Source of the DNA: JADLBR01 sp964651705
GTDB lineage: Bacteria > Verrucomicrobiota > Verrucomicrobiia > JADLBR01
Reading direction: 5' to 3'
NCBI GenBank assembly: GCA_964651705.1
Contig: CAZYWZ010000019.1
Coordinates: 1 to 64,000, forward strand
DNA length: 64,000 nucleotides
The notes beneath the pieces were generated by a model, which worked only from the letters and a program-made list of their open reading frames with translations, made no database searches and was not told the DNA's origin. The position numbers were made by a program, and so were the translations under genes. Numbering within the stretch: the first letter of the stretch is position 1; each line of letters opens with the position of its first letter. Shown one piece after another: positions 8,613-16,051 of this stretch.

Positions 8613-9413
8613 CTATTCGCTCTCCATCAGCACCCGGAATCCGAGATGCTCAAACTGGTACGACGGCGTGACCGCGTGCCGCGCGGCCGCCCTCGCCGCC
8701 CGCGCAGTATGGCGGAAGGACCCGCCTCGCGCCACTCGGGATTCCCCCGAGGCCGCACCCGCCGGATCGGCGACCGCATCCCTGTCCGGGCGCTCCTGGT
8801 ACCAGTCCGCACACCACTCCATCGCGTTCCCGTGCATGTCGTGCAGCCCCCAGGCGTTCGCCCTCAAGCCGCCCACCGGATGCGGCACCTCGCCACTGTT
8901 TCCCAGATGCCACGCCACCTCGTCGACCCCGCCGCCGGAGTACGGGCCATCCTCCCCCGCCCGGCACGCACGCTCCCACTCCGCCTCCGTCGGCAACCGG
9001 TACCGCCGTCCCTCGATCTCCGATAGCCTGGAGCAGAAACGCGCCGCATCCGCCCACGCCACCCCCGTCACCGGAAGATCCGCACCTTTCCGCTTGCCCG
9101 GGCCCGGCGCCCCCATCACCGCCTCCCACTGCCCCTGCGTCACCTCGGTGACCCCCATGCGGAATGCCTTCGTTAGCCGCACCGCGCGCGCCCCCTCGTC
9201 CCCGTGCCTCCCCGCCTCGCCCGCAGGACTCCCCATCCTGAACTCCCCGCCGGGCACCCGCGCAAAACCCATCCCAAAAGAATTGGTCATCATCGCACCC
9301 GCCGCTGCCGGGCCCGCCTCGGCCGCCATCACCGGCACCCACCAGGTCGCCCAAACAGAAAAACAGCAGCAAAGCGCGCCGCCCACCCGGATCTTCCGCG
9401 CCATACGCACCAT
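8613..9413 (-). CDS. FGE/SUMF1-like domain protein lacking the catalytic cysteines
   Basis: The 266-residue protein has an N-terminal hydrophobic segment (residues 11-31) and a formylglycine-generating-enzyme-like domain. Typical fold motifs are present: FARVPGGEFRMGS, EVTQGQWEAVMG, YRLPTEAEWERACR, GLHDMHGNAMEW and LGFRVL. True FGE enzymes carry two copper-binding cysteines just after the GGS turn. Here GGSFRHTARAARAAAR (residues 230-245) has none, so formylglycine formation is unlikely. It heads the operon that ends with a sulfatase. It may bind or scaffold a partner instead, as many SUMF1-fold proteins do. Confidence 0.85.
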   Translation of the reverse strand: MVRMARKIRVGGALCCCFSVWATWWVPVMAAEAGPAAAGAMMTNSFGMGFARVPGGEFRMGSPAGEAGRHGDEGARAVRLTKAFRMGVTEVTQGQWEAVMGAPGPGKRKGADLPVTGVAWADAARFCSRLSEIEGRRYRLPTEAEWERACRAGEDGPYSGGGVDEVAWHLGNSGEVPHPVGGLRANAWGLHDMHGNAMEWCADWYQERPDRDAVADPAGAASGESRVARGGSFRHTARAARAAARHAVTPSYQFEHLGFRVLMESE

Positions 9414-9446
9414 GCCCTATTCCACCACAGGCCGCGCGATTTGTCT

Positions 9447-9476
9447 TGCGATTTTCTCGGATTGGTAAATTTTACA
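9447..9476. promoter_or_regulatory. AT-rich divergent control region between the sulfatase operon and araC-type gene
   Basis: The 79-bp gap holds an AT-rich island rare in this high-GC DNA. Within it GTAAATTTTAC (9466-9476) is a perfect 11-bp palindrome that could be an operator. TTGCGA at 9447 with AATTTT 16 bp downstream is a weak sigma-70-like pair for the rightward gene. The assignment is tentative. Confidence 0.3.
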
Positions 9477-9492
9477 AACTAGGAAACCCGCC

Positions 9493-10524
9493 GTGTCACT
9501 TCGCCCCACCCCGCCCGGTCCGGTCATCTTTGCGCCGGTCCACGAGATATCGCGCGCCGACACGTGCGCGGAATTCAAGGCCGCCGCCGCCCGGGGCGAG
9601 CTGGAGGTGCGCGCCGTCGGCCACCGCTCCTACGCTGGCGTCAGGCTCCCCAGCCGGGTGCTGCCCGAGATCCCATCCCTCGGGTGGTGGGACGCGCGCC
9701 ACCCACAGACATGGGGTGAGGACTGGCATCGCCACGAGGGGGTCGAGTTCGCTTTTCTGGCGCGCGGGCGGCTGGCCCTTGGCGTTGGAGAGAGGCTGTA
9801 CGACCTCGCCCCGGGCGACCTCGTCATCACCCGCCCCTGGCAGCGCCACAGGATCGGTGACCCCACCGTGGCCACCAGCCAATTCCAGTGGCTCCTAATC
9901 GATGTCCGCGTCCGTCGCCCCAACGAGCCCTGGCGCTGGCCGGATTGGCTGATCCTCTCTCGAGCCGACCGCGAGCAACTGACCTCCCATCTCCGCAAGA
10001 ACGAGCACCCTGTCTGGCGGTCCAGTCGCGCGGTCAGAGACGCCTTCGCGGGCCTCATGTCCGCGTTGGATGGCAGGGACCTCCCCGCCCTCGAGACCCG
10101 TGCCAAGATCGCCGTCAACGCCCTCTTGGCCGCCATCCTCGATCTTCTCCGGAGTCGGCGCCCCCCCCTCCGCGCCAGCCTCACCTCCACCCGCCGCACC
10201 GTCCAACTCTTCCTCGAGTCATTGGACGAACACATCGCGCAGCCATGGAGCCTCGAGCGCATGGCCGAGCGATGCGGGCTCGGACGCAGCCGCTTCGCGC
10301 ATTATTGCCAGGAGATCACCAACCTGAGCCCTGCCCTCTACCTGCTGCGCCGCCGCCTCCACGCCGCCTCCGGCATGCTGCGCGCGCACCCCGCCCGCAC
10401 CGTCACCGAGATCGCGCATTCCTGCGGCTTCCAGTCCAGCCAATATTTCGCCAACTGCTTCCGCCGCGAATTCGGCCGCTCCCCAACCGAATACCGCGCC
10501 CGGCGACCAAGGCCCATCCGATAG
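9493..10524 (+). CDS. AraC-family transcriptional regulator
   Basis: The 343-residue protein uses a GTG start. The N-terminal half is a cupin-type ligand-binding domain, with WHRHEGVEFAFLARGRL and a DLVITRPWQRHRI strand typical of AraC sensors. The C-terminal 100 residues hold two helix-turn-helix units, with the signature RTVTEIAHSCGFQSSQYFANCFRREFGRSPTEYR. It is transcribed away from the sulfatase operon (9413-4884) with only 79 bp between starts. It most likely controls that operon in response to a sugar. Confidence 0.92.
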   Translation: MSLRPTPPGPVIFAPVHEISRADTCAEFKAAAARGELEVRAVGHRSYAGVRLPSRVLPEIPSLGWWDARHPQTWGEDWHRHEGVEFAFLARGRLALGVGERLYDLAPGDLVITRPWQRHRIGDPTVATSQFQWLLIDVRVRRPNEPWRWPDWLILSRADREQLTSHLRKNEHPVWRSSRAVRDAFAGLMSALDGRDLPALETRAKIAVNALLAAILDLLRSRRPPLRASLTSTRRTVQLFLESLDEHIAQPWSLERMAERCGLGRSRFAHYCQEITNLSPALYLLRRRLHAASGMLRAHPARTVTEIAHSCGFQSSQYFANCFRREFGRSPTEYRARRPRPIR

Positions 10525-10596
10525 CGCGTATTGCACATCGCACGGGTGGTGCTACCCCTTCCTCCCGCAACGGGCAGATGCGCCCCTGACAACGAT

Positions 10597-11424
10597 ATGA
10601 GCGAACAAGACCTCCAGCGCCTCCTGGCCCTCGATGGCGTCGCCCCGTGGCGCGTCCGACTCGCGAGAACCGTCGAATCCCGAACCGCCCAATCTCTCAT
10701 CACGATCCTTATCCTGCTCAACGCCGCCGTCCTGGGCATGGAGACCGATCCCGCGCTCTGGTCCCGCTTCGGGACACCCCTCAAGGCCATCGACCGCCTC
10801 TGCCTCGCGATCTTCGTCATCGAGCTGGCGCTCAAGATCGCCGCCTATCGCACCCTCTTTTGGCGATCTGGATGGAATGTCTTCGATGCCGCCGTCATCG
10901 CCATCGCCCTGGTTCCCGGCGCCGGGCCCTGGTCCATCCTGAGATCCCTCCGTGTCCTCCGTGTCCTGCGCCTCCTTACCGTGGTGCCCCAGTTGCGTAA
11001 GGTCGTCGCCGCCTTCCTCCACGCCATCCCGGGACTCGCCGGCGTGATGGCGGTGATGGCCATCTTCTATTACACCGCCGGCGTCCTCGCCACCGCACTC
11101 TTCGGCCCTACCCACCCCGATTGGTTCGGCTCGCTAGGCAAAAGCCTCTTCACCCTCTTCCAGATCATGACGCTCGAGAGCTGGTCGATGGGCATCGTGC
11201 GACCCGTCATGGCCCAGCACCCATGGGCCTGGGCCTTCTTCGTCCCCTTCATCATCATCGCCACCTTCACGATCCTCAACCTCTTCATCGGCATCATCGT
11301 CTCCACCATGCAGGAACTCGCCACCCTACCCGAGCCGGGCCAGAAAGGCTCGGAGCTCCGCGCCGTGCTCGACCGCATCGAATCCGACCTCCGCTCCCTC
11401 CGCGCCGGGATCGAGGATCGCTAG
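10597..11424 (+). CDS. Bacterial voltage-gated sodium channel (NaChBac family)
   Basis: This 275-residue protein is close in length to NaChBac (274). Segments S1-S4 span about residues 30-135. S4 carries arginines every third position (Arg116, 119, 122, 125), forming the voltage sensor. The pore filter TLESWSM (192-198) matches the bacterial sodium-selective TLESWS motif. S6 is about 211-238, and a short charged helix (250-275) should form the C-terminal coiled coil of the tetramer. The ATG at 10597 is chosen because an upstream in-frame ATG at 10531 adds 22 non-conserved residues. The gene stands alone, followed by a hairpin and a convergent gene. Confidence 0.93.
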   Translation: MSEQDLQRLLALDGVAPWRVRLARTVESRTAQSLITILILLNAAVLGMETDPALWSRFGTPLKAIDRLCLAIFVIELALKIAAYRTLFWRSGWNVFDAAVIAIALVPGAGPWSILRSLRVLRVLRLLTVVPQLRKVVAAFLHAIPGLAGVMAVMAIFYYTAGVLATALFGPTHPDWFGSLGKSLFTLFQIMTLESWSMGIVRPVMAQHPWAWAFFVPFIIIATFTILNLFIGIIVSTMQELATLPEPGQKGSELRAVLDRIESDLRSLRAGIEDR

Positions 11425-11425
11425 G

Positions 11426-11457
11426 AGTCTGTCGGACTTTGCCAACTCCGACGGGCT
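11426..11457. terminator. Family F hairpin between convergent genes, copy 1
   Basis: Arms AGTCTGTCGGA and TCCGACGGGCT pair over 11 bp, with two G-U pairs in RNA and a 10-base loop. It lies between the stop of the sodium channel gene and the stop of the convergent DUF1080 gene, so it can act on both strands. There is no long T run. Confidence 0.55.
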
Positions 11458-11458
11458 G

Positions 11459-12226
11459 CTAGTCCCTATATTCTAGAACTTCCACCTTCCGGAACTCGAC
11501 GGGGTGGCTCTCGGACTGGAGCGAGACCGTCCCGGAGGTCAGCATCTTCTCGGCGCCGGCGTCCAGCAACCGCCTCGCGTCCTTGTCTTTCTCGTCGAGC
11601 TGCGCCCCCGTGCACGACAGGACCTCCACCCCGTTGATGAAATTCCGGATCGTGCCGCCCCTGACATCGATCTCCGCCACGACCCACTGCTCGCCATGGA
11701 ATGTCTCGGATCTCGAGTTGATGACATGCCTCGTCACCAGCTCCCCATCGATCACCAGATGCGTCCCCGGCGTGCAGAAATTGCCCGTGGGACGCGGCTT
11801 GCTCCCGTCGCCCCCGAGCAGCTGCACCTCGACGGACACGGGGAAATCCTGGTCCTTGCCCATGGATTCGGCGCTCTGCCCGTGAACCATGACCCCGCTG
11901 TTCCGCACCGCCCAGCCCGGGCCGCCCGCCAGCTGCTGCCCCACAAAACGATACTCCACGCGCAGCCGGTAGTTCGTGAATGGCCGTTGGTAGAACAGGT
12001 GCCCGAACTTTCCACCAAAATCCCCGTAGCCGTCGTAGCGCACGCAGATCTTGCCATCCTCGACCCGGAAAGTGTTGCCAAAATTGTCCCCCGGCTCGTG
12101 TCCCTTGAGCTTCACCTTCCAGCCCGCCAGATCCTTGCCATTGAATAGCGATACCCATTCCCCCTCCGCCCTCCCGGCAGGAACGAGCAGTGCCAACGTC
12201 AATCCCGCGAGGCCGATCCATCTCAT
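11459..12226 (-). CDS. Secreted DUF1080 (3-keto-disaccharide hydrolase-like) protein
   Basis: About 255 residues from the ATG at 12226; an in-frame GTG at 12235 is an alternative. Signal peptide MRWIGLAGLTLALLVPAGRA. The DUF1080 domain begins WVSLFNGKDLAGWK, has the jelly-roll strands NYRLRVEYRF and NSGVMVHGQS, and ends PVEFRKVEVLEYRD. It is of the longer DUF1080 subtype, unlike the 207-residue protein at 231. It stands alone between a sodium channel and a histidine kinase. By family it acts on keto-sugar or glycan derivatives outside the cytoplasm. Confidence 0.85.
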   Translation of the reverse strand: MRWIGLAGLTLALLVPAGRAEGEWVSLFNGKDLAGWKVKLKGHEPGDNFGNTFRVEDGKICVRYDGYGDFGGKFGHLFYQRPFTNYRLRVEYRFVGQQLAGGPGWAVRNSGVMVHGQSAESMGKDQDFPVSVEVQLLGGDGSKPRPTGNFCTPGTHLVIDGELVTRHVINSRSETFHGEQWVVAEIDVRGGTIRNFINGVEVLSCTGAQLDEKDKDARRLLDAGAEKMLTSGTVSLQSESHPVEFRKVEVLEYRD

Positions 12227-12326
12227 GCCCTCCACTCTGCCCCGTCAGTCGCCGCCCCGTCAATCTCACCCGCTTGCCACTGCGGGGCCCAGGATATAGA
12301 AACGTCCTGGGCACCATCGCCCGCGG

Positions 12327-14246
12327 ATGACGACTCGCTCAAAACTCGCGCTATGGTTCGTCGGCCTCGTGCTGGCGGCCAACGCCATCATCGCCTTCGC
12401 CACGTTCGCCCGCCTGCGCAAGGATTTCGCCGGCGAGATCCAGAACCGCGTCCGGCTCGACCTCAACTCCGCCCGCCGCGTGTACACCGAGGCGATCCGC
12501 AGCCGCCAGGAGTTTCTCCGAGGGGTCGCGATCAACCCCGCCCTTGCCGAGGCCCTCGCCCGCGGATGGTCCACGGGCGATGCCGATGCCCTCGCCCACA
12601 TCACCGACGAGGGGCAATTCGACGCGCTCACCGTTCTGGATGCCTCCGGCAACGTCCTGCACCGCTTCCAGAATCCCGGCGCTCACGGCGATAGCCTCCG
12701 CGGGCACCCGCTCGTCCGACGCGCCCTCGATACCGCAATCCCCGCCTCGGGGACCCTCGCCATCGCTGCCGCCGCCCTCGCCAGAGAAAACCCTTCCCTC
12801 GAGGAGGACGCCGCCATCGCCCCGCCCCACCCCGCCGAGTCCGTCCATCAGGAACCCGCCCTCCGCGATGGCATGGTCATCGCCGCCGCCGTCCCGGTCA
12901 CCCGCGGCGCGCGCGTCGTCGGTGTCCTGCTCGGCAGCACACTCCTCAATGGCCACAATGAACTCGTCGATCTGATCAAGGACGACGTCTTCCAGGGCGA
13001 GACTTTCGAGGGCCACGAGATCGGCACGACCACCCTTTTCCTCGGCGATGTCCGGATCGCCACCAATGTCCGCACCGCGGCTGGCGACCGCGCCGTCGGC
13101 ACGCGCCTCAGCGACGAGGTCCGCCGCCGCGTCCTGGACGCCGGCCAGCCCTGGGCCGACCGCGCCTTCGTCGTCAACGATTGGTACATCACCGCCTACG
13201 AGCCGATCCGCGACCCGGACGACCGCGTGATCGGCGCCCTGTACGTCGGCCTGCTCGAGCGGCCCTTCCGCCGGGCCCTCGACACCAAGGCCCAGCTCAT
13301 CGTCCTCACGATGGGCCTCACCACCGCCGCAAGCTTCGTCCTGATCCTCTTCGTCCTCCGCCACCTCCTGGGACCCGTGGACCGCATCATCCTGATGTCA
13401 CGCCGCATCATCGGCGGCGACCTCACCGCCCGCACCGATTCGAGGCCCCCCGGCGACATGGGCCTCGTCTGCCAGGCCATCGACGCCATGGTCGATGCCG
13501 TCGCCGATCGCGAGCGCCGCCTCAAGGAGTATGCCGAGAAAAGAATCACCGAGAGCGAGAAACTCGCCTCGGTCGGCCGCCTCGCCGCGGGCGTCGCACA
13601 CGAGATCAACAACCCCCTCACCGGCGTCCTCACCTTCGCGCACCTCCTGCGAGAGGAGGGCCAACTTGCCGAAAAGGAACGCGGCGACCTCGATGTCATC
13701 ATACGCGAGACGGAGCGCGTCCGCGAGATCGTCCGGGGCTTGCTCGACTTCGCGCGCCAGCGGCCGGCCCACAAGGCGGATTTCGATGTCAACGAGATGG
13801 TCCGCCACACGCTCAAGCTCGTCGGCAGCAACAAGGAGTTCGGCGCGATCCAGATCCATCAGGACTCCCCGGAAGACCCCATCATTTTGAACGGCGACCG
13901 CTCCCAGCTCCAGCAGGTCCTCATCAACCTCTGCTTCAACGCCTGCGAGGCCATGGACAACGGGGGTCGCCTGGTGGTCCAAACCGCCCGCGACGGCGGC
14001 ACGGTCCGGATCGAGGTTCGCGACACCGGACACGGCATTCCGCGCGAGGACGTCGAGCGCATCTTCGAGCCCTTCTTCACCACGAAGGCCGTCGGCAAGG
14101 GGACAGGCCTCGGGCTCAGCATCAGCTACGGCATCATCCAGAAACACGGCGGCACCATCGCCGTCGACTCCGAACCCGGCAAAGGCAGCGCCTTCGCTAT
14201 ATCCCTCCCCGCCCACGCCCCACCCGCACCAACCCCACCACCATGA
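12327..14246 (+). CDS. Sensor histidine kinase with extracytoplasmic Cache domain
   Basis: The 639-residue protein has TM1 at residues 8-28, a large double-Cache-like sensor domain (about 30-320), TM2 at 322-344, and HAMP at about 345-397. The HisKA box SVGRLAAGVAHEINNPLTGV has the phospho-acceptor His425. The HATPase domain has an N-box NLCFNACEAM, G1 DTGHGIP, F-box FEPFFTT and G2 GKGTGLGLS. It overlaps the next gene by 4 bases (ATGA), so it is translationally coupled to the NtrC-type regulator. It senses an unknown periplasmic small molecule. It resembles the AtoS/HydH type kinases that partner sigma-54 activators. Confidence 0.94.
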   Translation: MTTRSKLALWFVGLVLAANAIIAFATFARLRKDFAGEIQNRVRLDLNSARRVYTEAIRSRQEFLRGVAINPALAEALARGWSTGDADALAHITDEGQFDALTVLDASGNVLHRFQNPGAHGDSLRGHPLVRRALDTAIPASGTLAIAAAALARENPSLEEDAAIAPPHPAESVHQEPALRDGMVIAAAVPVTRGARVVGVLLGSTLLNGHNELVDLIKDDVFQGETFEGHEIGTTTLFLGDVRIATNVRTAAGDRAVGTRLSDEVRRRVLDAGQPWADRAFVVNDWYITAYEPIRDPDDRVIGALYVGLLERPFRRALDTKAQLIVLTMGLTTAASFVLILFVLRHLLGPVDRIILMSRRIIGGDLTARTDSRPPGDMGLVCQAIDAMVDAVADRERRLKEYAEKRITESEKLASVGRLAAGVAHEINNPLTGVLTFAHLLREEGQLAEKERGDLDVIIRETERVREIVRGLLDFARQRPAHKADFDVNEMVRHTLKLVGSNKEFGAIQIHQDSPEDPIILNGDRSQLQQVLINLCFNACEAMDNGGRLVVQTARDGGTVRIEVRDTGHGIPREDVERIFEPFFTTKAVGKGTGLGLSISYGIIQKHGGTIAVDSEPGKGSAFAISLPAHAPPAPTPPP

Positions 14247-15682
14247 ACCCCGATCGCCCAGAACACCCCGCTCCCGAAGTCGCCCGCGTCTTGGTCATCG
14301 ATGACGAGGCCGTGGTCGGCGTGAGTTGCCGCAGGACCCTGGCCTCCGAGGGCTGCCAGGTAGACACCTTCCAGGATCCGCGGCTCGGGACCGAGGCGGC
14401 CATCGCCGGGGACTATGACCTCATCCTGCTGGACGTCGTCATGCCCGGCGCCAACGGCATCGACCTGCTGCGGCGCATCCGGGAGGCCAACGTCCGCTCG
14501 GAGGTCATCATCATCACCGGCCATGCCACGATCGAGACCGCCGTCGAGGCCATGAAAGCCGGTGCCGCCGATTATCTCTGCAAGCCGTTCTCGCCCGACG
14601 AACTCCGGCTCGTGGTCCGCAAGGCCGCGGAGCGATCCGCCCTCATCAGCGAGAATGCCGCCCTCCGGCGCGAGCTGGAGACCCATCGCGGCCTGGAGGG
14701 CATCATCGGCGAGAGCCGCGCCATGCAACGGATGTTCACCGCGCTCCGCCGCATCGCGCCTGCCCCCGGCACCGTGCTCATCACCGGCGAGAGCGGCACC
14801 GGTAAGGAACTCGTCGCGCGCGCCGTTCACCGCCTCAGCCCCCGCAGCAACCGCTCCTTCCTCGCCTGCGACTGCGGCACCCTAAGCCCCTCCCTGTTGG
14901 AGAGCGAACTGTTCGGCCACGTGAAGGGTGCCTTCACCGGCGCCACCGCCACCCGGCAGGGCCTCTTCGAGGCCGCGTCCGGCGGCACCCTCTTCCTCGA
15001 CGAGATCGCCAACGTCTCCCTGGAGACACAGGCCAAATTGCTCCGCGTCCTAGAGACCCGGCGGGTGCGCAAGGTGGGCGCCACCGACGAGGTCGAGATC
15101 GATATCCGGCTCGTCGCCGCCACAAACCGCGAGCTCTCCGACCTCGTCACCAGGGGCGAGTTCCGCGAGGACCTCTTTTATCGCCTCCATGTCCTGCCCG
15201 TCACGTTGCCGCCGCTCCGCGACCGCCACGGCGATGTCCCCCTCCTCGCCCTCGCATTTCTCGAGCACCTGAGAAAAGACCATCCCGCGCTCCGCCCGCG
15301 CGGATTCACCCCGGAGGCCATGCGCCTGCTGGATAGTTACTCCTGGCCCGGAAACGTCCGCGAACTCAAAAACATCGTCGAGCGAATGGCCGTCCTCGGC
15401 GCCGGCGATCTGTTGGACGCCGGCGATGTCCCGCAGGAGCTCCTCGGGGTCCGCATCGCCCCCGTCGTCGGTTCATTGCCCCACGAGTGGCAGGCGTTCC
15501 GCGACCTCAAGCGCCGACTCCGCGATGAGGCTGTCCGCGACCTCGAAAGACGATTCCTCGTCGAATCCCTCGACCGCGCCGGCTCCAACGTCAGCCGCGC
15601 CGCCGAGATGATCGGCATCCAGAGAACCCAGCTCCACGCACTCCTCCTAAAGCACGGCCTCCGCGGCTCCGCGGACGGCTGA
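14243..15682 (+). CDS. NtrC-family sigma-54-dependent response regulator
   Basis: 479 residues. The receiver domain (15-130) has the phosphorylation site Asp64 (ILLDVVMP) and Lys114. The AAA+ domain has Walker A GESGTGKE (182-189) and GAFTGA (229-234), which contacts sigma-54. GTLFLDEIA is Walker B, and an arginine-finger region lies at FREDLFYRLHV. The C-terminal Fis-type helix-turn-helix spans about 445-472. It should activate -24/-12 promoters, and one lies 302 bp downstream of its stop (15984-15999) in front of the next gene. Cognate kinase: the overlapping upstream gene. Confidence 0.95.
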   Translation: MNPDRPEHPAPEVARVLVIDDEAVVGVSCRRTLASEGCQVDTFQDPRLGTEAAIAGDYDLILLDVVMPGANGIDLLRRIREANVRSEVIIITGHATIETAVEAMKAGAADYLCKPFSPDELRLVVRKAAERSALISENAALRRELETHRGLEGIIGESRAMQRMFTALRRIAPAPGTVLITGESGTGKELVARAVHRLSPRSNRSFLACDCGTLSPSLLESELFGHVKGAFTGATATRQGLFEAASGGTLFLDEIANVSLETQAKLLRVLETRRVRKVGATDEVEIDIRLVAATNRELSDLVTRGEFREDLFYRLHVLPVTLPPLRDRHGDVPLLALAFLEHLRKDHPALRPRGFTPEAMRLLDSYSWPGNVRELKNIVERMAVLGAGDLLDAGDVPQELLGVRIAPVVGSLPHEWQAFRDLKRRLRDEAVRDLERRFLVESLDRAGSNVSRAAEMIGIQRTQLHALLLKHGLRGSADG

Positions 15683-15697
15683 AAACTCCGGATGTCG

Positions 15698-15790
15698 CCA
15701 CGGTCGTCAGACCGTGGTTGCGCCGGCCCAGCGCCCCGCGACGTAGCCACGGTCGTTAGACCGTGGTGGACCCATCTGTGACCAGATGGG
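15698..15790. repeat. Two family D hairpins plus a third hairpin after the ntrC-type gene
   Basis: CCACGGTC-GTCA-GACCGTGG is at 15698-15717 and CCACGGTC-GTTA-GACCGTGG at 15747-15766. A separate perfect hairpin, CCCATCTG-TGAC-CAGATGGG, is at 15771-15790. All three follow the regulator stop codon and probably end its transcript. They separate it from the sigma-54 promoter region further on. Confidence 0.6.
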
Positions 15791-15843
15791 CTACACTTCT
15801 TCGCCCAAATGGTGTCCGGCCGCCCAGTCCTCCGCTGAAACAA

Positions 15844-15864
15844 ACTGCGATACAGTGTCACAGT
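15844..15864. promoter_or_regulatory. Imperfect palindrome, candidate upstream activator site for the sigma-54 regulator
   Basis: Half-sites ACTGCGATAC and GTGTCACAGT flank a central A and agree at 8 of 10 positions when one is reverse-complemented. The centre lies about 130 bp upstream of the -24 element, the usual distance for NtrC-type enhancer sites. Only one such site was found, so binding is a hypothesis. Confidence 0.4.
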
Positions 15865-15983
15865 CAGGGAAACAGCCGAACGCCTTCAAACCCGCCCCGC
15901 AACGGGCCAAAACAACCGCCGAGATGCGCTTCCATTGAAGAATAGCGCGTCCGATCCCCTCCGTCCCCTGTCCTCCACCCACT

Positions 15984-15999
15984 TGGCACAGCTCCTGCT
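15984..15999 (+). promoter_or_regulatory. Sigma-54 (-24/-12) promoter
   Basis: The sequence TGGCACAGCTCCTGCT matches the TGGCAC-N5-TTGCW consensus with one mismatch (CTGC for TTGC). The GG and GC dinucleotides are exactly 10 bp apart (15985-15986 and 15997-15998), as RpoN requires. A transcript would start near 16010, about 40 bases before the ATG at 16052 and its AGGAG ribosome site at 16038-16042. Confidence 0.7.
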
Positions 16000-16051
16000 T
16001 CACGGATTCAACGACCCGCACATGGGTCCAACAGAACAGGAGATAAGACAA

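Noticed and set aside
9430..9460. Possible sigma-54 promoter before the AraC gene
   Set aside because: The GG and TTGC elements are 16 bp apart, not 10, so they do not fit the -24/-12 pattern.
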